DNA from: Maniola hyperantus
Taxonomy: Eukaryota > Arthropoda > Insecta > Lepidoptera > Nymphalidae
Assembly: GCF_902806685.2 (NCBI RefSeq)
Contig: NC_048555.1
Coordinates: 5,022,001 to 5,086,000 of the forward strand
Direction of reading: 5' to 3'
Length of the DNA: 64,000 bases
The notes under the pieces were generated by a model, which saw nothing but the letters and a program-made list of their open reading frames with translations, ran no database searches and was not told where the DNA came from. Both the position numbers and the translations under genes were made by a program. Positions 58,272 to 64,000 of this stretch are shown here, piece by piece. Numbering within the stretch: the stretch's first letter is position 1; each line of letters starts with the position of its first letter.

Positions 58272-59699
58272 GTAATGAGGCCTTCCTCTATCTTTTTCTT
58301 GAATATGCGCGCGCACCACGCGCACGTCCCGTGGCCTCTATGCTCTATCGACTGTCCGTTTGAGATTCCCGAAGCCGGCTTCCGGCGCATTTGTGTTGCC
58401 GGATGGCTTGTTTCTTCATAATATTTTGTTTAAACTATTATCTGTGATAATCAGTTTTAAAACACGATCGACAGTTATTTTTAAGCTTGAGAGAGGCTAT
58501 AATAGCAGTCTTGACCTATCACGAAAACAAAAAACAACTAAGTAACTGAGGAGAAGCGACCAGATTTCAAATATTACTCAAACGTATAGAATTTTTTACG
58601 TTGAAACGTTTGTTACGTTTGAAACGTAAAGAAATTATGTAATTAAATATTATATAAATAATTATGGAATTTTTAGTAAAGCGTTATCTAGGACTATAAC
58701 GCTGAATATCATCATAAGCTTAAACAAGCTTAAGCTTTTAGCACATCTGACCTATCTTGTAAAACCTACCCTAAACCTGATCTGAACTAGATTTTGTATT
58801 AAAATAGTCAATTAAAACTGATTTGATTATATTTTAAACGTTGTGACTAGTAAATTAAATATTGACAATCAAAAAGTGTACAATGGAGCGCATTTCTAAT
58901 AAATTTTTGAGTTTGAGTTTAATGAACCTGCTAAATAGGTATTACTTGCACAGTACACTCGCTGAAAACTACCTGTAACTTCTTAGGTGTACTGCCAACT
59001 AGCGGTGATAAGGGGATATGGGTTATAGATACGTGTCAAGACTACAAGATTCAATAAGGTACCTACATAAATCGTAATTTTTCAAACAAGCCCTATGAAA
59101 TACCAGAGTGACGAATGACAACAAATTGATAATGAAATCCAAATTTTATGATAGATAATTGGTCACTAAGTCGTCAAAATGGGTGAAACGTGCCGATAGA
59201 AGAAAAAGAGTACCTAGGTATACAAAAAGATAATACACCTCTCTGAGGAACTCCTCTCATTGAACCCGTGAAAGATTTGAAAAGTTTTCTTTTAGGTGTG
59301 CGCTTGTTACCTAGAAAATACTTTTGAAATTTGTCAATTAACGCTGAAGACAAAGATATTTTAAAACTCCAGATAGGCGTCCTCATAGTTTCGTATTCTA
59401 AAAAGGGAAGACAATTTCGTACACTAGTAACTAGCATGCGTGACACACTGGTACAGTGGCACAGACTAGATATTGGCCCGGTGTTTACCTACGCGCCTTT
59501 GAGTAAAACGACACCTATGAGCATGCTTCAAAATATGGCGGCCCATTCCAGTCTAATAGAAGTCAGCAAACGACAGAGTGTTACAACAACAGTGAATAGG
59601 CATCTTTTAGGTAAACGCGTCCCAACTTGGCGTACCTATCATCTCTTTCCATCAAGTGTGATTGTGGTCAAGCGTTTGCCTATAAAGAATAAAATAAAA

Positions 59700-60008
59700 A
59701 AACCGGCCAAGTGCGAGTCAGGCTCGCGCAATGAGGGTTCCGTACTACAGTGGTATTTTTTCGACATTTTGCACGATAATTCAAAAACTATGATGCATAA
59801 AAATAAATAAAAATCTGTTTTAGAATTTACAGGTGAAGACCTTTCATATGATACCCCACTTGATATAGTCACTCACTTCTAAAGTTGAAAATTCTAATTA
59901 TTAGTTCATGACCACAATTAATTTTTTTTTGTGTGATCTAACCTACCTACCTGCCAAATTTCATGATTCTAGGTCAACGAGAAGTACCCTGTAGGTTTCT
60001 TGACAGAT

Positions 60009-60040
<32 letters not shown>

Positions 60041-60096
60041 AACAAAGTGATCCTATAAGGGTTCCGTTTTTCCTTTTGAGGTACGGAACCCTAAAA
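59700..60096 (+). repeat. dispersed repeat D, copy 2 (G-alpha-o intron)
   Basis: CGGCCAAGTGCGAGTCAGGC at the start; GGGTTCCGTAC near the start is mirrored by GTACGGAACCC at the end (60081-60092). A (GACA)n run lies before the end. Confidence 0.75.
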
Positions 60097-60759
60097 AGAG
60101 TCTGTCTAGTGACGGCTGAGAGTGAAAAATAGCAGCTAATTACAAAAACTTGGGTACCTCTCAGGTAACTTAGGTAGCTCTTGTATGTCCGGGTATAATA
60201 AGTAAACGTATTTTGATACTTTGTTTTTCTTTAATGTTTGTTATTTTCCGTACTGTATGTTGCCGGTTTCTATTTTGAGCGCGAAAAAAACTCTCAGCTT
60301 TGGTTAGACCTAACGTTAGACAGATTACCTACCTAGCTATAGAATACTTGACTATAATAATTACACATAGTTAACTCAAGATTTTTATTTCTACTTATAA
60401 AGTACTAAATCTAAACGTACGCACCTATCTGTACATTTTTTAAATTATATAATAATTATTATTAGAAAAGTTTGGGAATCGATGGAAATTGGAATGAAAT
60501 AAAATAGTTATTTAAAAAATATAGAATTTGTTGATCATTCGCTACAGCCTGCAAGAGTCTTCTGCCACTTCTGCTTCGATATAATTTTTCTTCGGCTACC
60601 TCTACCTAGTTTTTTAGAATGTAAATTTATTATTGAAAACTATAATATTATTTTGTTCAAAAATTAAAATAACGATAATTATTAAAAAGAGCACCAATAG
60701 AGCACGCTGTTTTCATTTTTGTTCTCTTTCGGGTGTGAATATGGTTTCACGCATGTGTG

Positions 60760-61190
60760 AGCGAGCTGGAACGAAACACGCCGACTATGCCCGAACGTCA
60801 GTCGAGCGGGGCGCGGTCGCCGTCAGTCGTCACGGAGTGGAGCTGGTGCTTGTCATCCGGCCGCCATTATCTTATACGATTTCATAAAATCAATTATTAA
60901 AGTTTTCGCTGTCGTTACGCGTTCGAGTGTCGTGTGTATAACGGAGTCGTGAAAGTTGCAAGGTTCAGATCATCCACACAAGTGTACGGTTTCGGGCTGC
61001 AACAGTGATCAGTGATACGGTTAGGTTACTGTGTTGAGTGGTAACGTTGGCGTTGTACGTTGGGTTGCTCCGGTTACTGTTAGGACGGGGCGCAGGACGC
61101 GGCCGGAGCGTATGCAGAGGGAGCGGTGAGAGCGCGCCCGGCTCGGGAGTCGGGGCGGACGGCGGCGAGGGCACAGGGACAGCTGCCGAC
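60760..61190 (+). promoter_or_regulatory. GC-rich 5' region of G-alpha-o exon B
   Basis: A second GC-rich island directly before exon B, with AT-rich intron on both sides. Its independent position supports a separate promoter for exon B. Confidence 0.5.
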
Positions 61191-61308
61191 ATGGGGTGCA
61201 CTCAGTCGGCCGAAGAGCGGGCAGCGGCTGCCCGAAGCCGACAGATCGAGAGGAACTTGAAGGAGGATGGCATCCAGGCGTCGAAGGATATAAAGTTATT
61301 GCTGCTAG
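61191..61308 (+). CDS. Galphao: G-alpha-o, alternative first coding exon B (partial gene)
   Basis: Encodes MGCTQSAEERAAAARSRQ ... KDIKLLLLG, 39 codons plus one base, ending at a GTACGG donor. It is the same length and phase as exon A 3 kb upstream and differs at about eight residues (for example AAAARSRQIERN versus AALQRSKQIEKN). Both forms match the two Drosophila Go-alpha N-termini. Downstream common exons lie beyond 64000. The heterotrimeric Go subunit signals from GPCRs, mainly in neurons. Confidence 0.9.
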
Positions 61309-62904
61309 GTACGGTTTGTCGTTCACAAAACTCGCCGGGGCTTACGGCCGCACCCATGTATTGAATGCATAGTAACGTTCGTTACTCGCTCATTGTGGTT
61401 TGCTAAAACGTTCCAAATAAATATATTCGCTCCTGCACAAAAAAACAATAAATCGATAAACGTTTATTATATACAATCGGGTCAGAAACACGTAGGAACT
61501 CCTAATTAGCTTTCTCTTTAGCTAATCAGTATGCTAGTATGCATTATTATTGTTCCGCATTTGAAGAAAGTGTTTATTTGCGAATAATTAGAAAATTAGT
61601 GATTCATAGTCCTGTACTTCTACTTGTAACAACTTTTCAAAGTACTCAAGTTTTCAAGAAAAACCGATACAGCAGACTTATTTTGAATTTAATTCTGCTC
61701 TTACACTTTTCTTGTCTTCTTTACATTCATCTTCAACATAGTTTTTCTTACATATTTGCCTTTATTATTCTTTTGTAGATTATCTATCCTGTATTATTCA
61801 TACTCCATAGCATATATATAAGTTATCTCTATTCCCAGCCAAATCCTTTTTTGTCATTGTGTGAAGGATTAACAAACATCCAAACTTTCACATCCATCTT
61901 CTTCTTCTTTCTTCTTTGGTATATATACAGGTCCTTACTATCCCTGAATCACTGCGACCATCTCCGATCTATTGTGTTTGCCTCCACTTCACACTTCCTT
62001 ATCAAATCCTGTGGCCGCCAGATACAGCAGCACCTTCTTGACTGGAATTGAAGTAACATCCTCCGGATAAATGATGTGTCTCCCTAGGTGGACGCTACGT
62101 TTCACATCCATACTAATATTATAAATGTGAAAGTGTGTCTGTCTGTCTGTCTGCTAGCTTTTCACGGCTCAACCATTCAACGTTCGGTCAGTCAGTTCCT
62201 TTTTTAACCCCACTACAGCAAAACCAAAAGTAAGGGTTATGTTTTTAGTAGGCTATGTATTTATATCTATATTTGTATTTATGTATGTTATACTGTAGTG
62301 CCTAAATCACGAAGTTCATAAAATGTAGCTTGCTATAATTAATTTAATATTGCACTAAGTATGTACAATATTAAATTAAACATACCAAGCTTACAGAATA
62401 AAATTTACTATACCTATTTTAGTGTTTATTAAAAAGCGTAGTTTTAGTTTTGAACTTTATCTTATTAAGTTATAATAGGTAAATACTAAATAGGTATATC
62501 TATAGATATGTGTTGATGCTTATTAACTATTCAATAAAGATGGGCGTTATTGGCTATTTCTGGCAACGGTTAATCAACAGTTATTTAGTTTCAATACCAA
62601 TATTGATAACCGTTGCTGAATATCGGTATCAGAGTTGTGTTTCAACTAATTTAATATGTGCAACGCGCAGCGGTGTCCGTTGTAGTAACTAAGCCAGCTG
62701 CCGTATCAATACCGTCTGTATAGCTAGCGCATATTCACTAAAATAAAACCAATTTTACTTTCATGAATATCGTGAAGTAATCACAACCTTAAGTTCATTG
62801 CAGCAAAGTTTAATTATAATGATCATTGACATAGGTCAAACTATAGTGGACGCCTGCACGAATAGTTTGCCACAATCCAGTTAACCAAAACCATTTCACG
62901 AAGA

Positions 62905-63042
62905 TTGATAAACCAAAGATGACCTTATCTCTATTACTCTAAAGCTAACTGTATTAAGATTGATAGATCAAAGTGTAATGGACAAGTACTTGTACAGTTA
63001 AGCCTTAGCGTAATAGAGATAAGGTCGGCTTTGATTTATCAA
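62905..63042. mobile_element. TIR mini-element (TTGATAAAYCAAAG)
   Basis: About 50-base inverted ends: TTGATAAACCAAAGATGACC and GGTCGGCTTTGATTTATCAA, with GACCTTATCTCTATTAC-type core. Confidence 0.8.
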
Positions 63043-63489
63043 GTTCTTAGTTAGTAAGCCTGTAGCCAATAACCGCTCCTTCTCAGCTTTCAGTGAAAGA
63101 AAGAATGAGAAGGCACAATTATTGCGTTTCTAGTTACCAAAAAACCAAACAATGCATTGTCAGTTGCCAGTTGGCAGTGTTGCGTTGTCAGGTGGTTCGT
63201 CATAGATGTTAGCTGATAACCGTTGCTAGCTACGACAATAACGCTACGGTACGCTAAAGGCACGGCAGCGGTTTTCAGTTAAGTTAAGCTATAGCGGACA
63301 CATGTCTACTATTCAATCACTTCCTGCTTAAGGTGGAAAAGCCTATAACTTCTTTTCAAATTAACATAAATTCTATAATGTTTGTGGAAGTGCTAACTTG
63401 CTTAGTCATCGAATGTTAATTATTATTTAATGACTCATTCTGTTATGGATTTTATTTTCCCCATGTGTATACATGAATCAATTTTATTT

Positions 63490-63800
63490 ATCCATACTAT
63501 AAATACTAATAATATTATGAATGCAAAAGTGTGTCTGTCTGTCTGCTAGTTTTTCACGGCCCATCCGTTCAACCGATTTTGACGAAATTTGATACAGAGA
63601 TAGCTTGCTTGCTTGATTAGACGCACAACAGACGGAAACGTTTAAGTGCGGAAACCAGCCCAGAGCGAAGAAGAAGAAGCTTGCATCCCGGGGAAGGACA
63701 TAGGCTACTTTTTATCTTGGGAAATCAAAGAGTTCCCACGGGATTTTTAAGAACCTAAATACACGCAGATGAAGACGCTCGCATCGTCTGGTTTATATAT
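63490..63800 (-). mobile_element. dispersed element A with a ~65-bp insertion
   Basis: ATAGCTTGC and TTGCATCCCGGGGAAGG halves are split by a module at about 63615-63680 that also occurs twice near 42.75 kb. Confidence 0.7.
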
Positions 63801-64000
63801 ATAAACTTGTTTAGTACTTAGTTTTAGTTTATATTTAAGTAATTACTTATACCACTACTAGGCAAATACTGCACCTTCTGTCACTTTAGTGTGATCGGTG
63901 TGGGGCCATAGGGGACAGTTATCTATCAGCGAAATAATTTTCAGAAAAGGATCATTCATTCCAGAGATTACTCACTACATCCAAACTTACACTTTACCTA

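Larger units (their letters stand above)
61309..64000. other. G-alpha-o intron, 5' part
   Basis: Repeats and AT-rich sequence only: a truncated element A at 62105-62185, the mini-element at 62905, element A at 63490. No further G-alpha exon with a P-loop (GAGESGKS) was found. Confidence 0.6.

Noticed and set aside
59331..59810. 159-codon ORF in the G-alpha-o intron
   Set aside because: Its second half is dispersed repeat D; the first half resembles no protein and has no splice context.
60633..60887. 84-codon ORF before exon B
   Set aside because: Runs into the GC-rich 5' island; no family resemblance.
61539..61778. 79-codon hydrophobic ORF
   Set aside because: AT-rich intron sequence translates into hydrophobic residues by composition; no other support.

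Overview
The window is AT-rich eukaryotic DNA with GT-AG introns and very dense short mobile repeats. Gene content (animal PIGG, FKBP8, CDK5, GINS3, Ku70, two first exons of G-alpha-o) and the repeats (tRNA-derived SINEs; 'ACTTCGTCCGCGTGGATTTAGG'-type elements with GTCTGTCT runs; many TIR mini-elements) point to an insect, most likely a moth or butterfly. No bacterial, viral or CRISPR feature was seen.

Layout. 1-6.5 kb: repeats only. 6.6-10.7 kb (-): a small heat-shock protein, l(2)efl type, with a decayed copy of its first coding exon in its intron. 10.7-13.2 kb: repeats, including a Penelope-like endonuclease relic. 13.2-27.0 kb (+): complete 12-exon PIGG, the GPI ethanolamine-phosphate transferase 2; exon 6 is in a 184-bp tandem triplication and part of exon 3 is duplicated in an intron. 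27-32.3 kb: a cluster of different TIR mini-elements and a minisatellite. 32.5-44.1 kb (-): FKBP8-type tail-anchored immunophilin in six coding exons; its 6.6-kb second intron carries a ~5-kb inverted-repeat element with a broken reverse transcriptase. 45.3-46.5 kb (+): CDK5, two exons, divergent from FKBP8. 48.1-49.4 kb (-): GINS3 (PSF3), three exons. 51.1-52.9 kb (-): a THAP-domain ORF followed by pieces of a P-element/THAP9-like transposase. 53.9-54.4 kb (-): a 3' end of a retroelement. 54.6-56.4 kb (-): intronless Ku70. 57.8-61.3 kb (+): two alternative first exons of G-alpha-o in GC-rich islands; the rest of that gene lies beyond the window.

The genes are unrelated housekeeping or signalling genes (GPI-anchor synthesis, tail-anchored chaperone, kinase, replication, end joining, G-protein signalling), not an operon or pathway. 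All exon borders below were read from GT-AG signals, reading-frame phase and family resemblance; none was confirmed by transcripts. The most unusual structures are the inverted-repeat element in FKBP8, the exon duplications in PIGG and l(2)efl, and the P-element/THAP relic.
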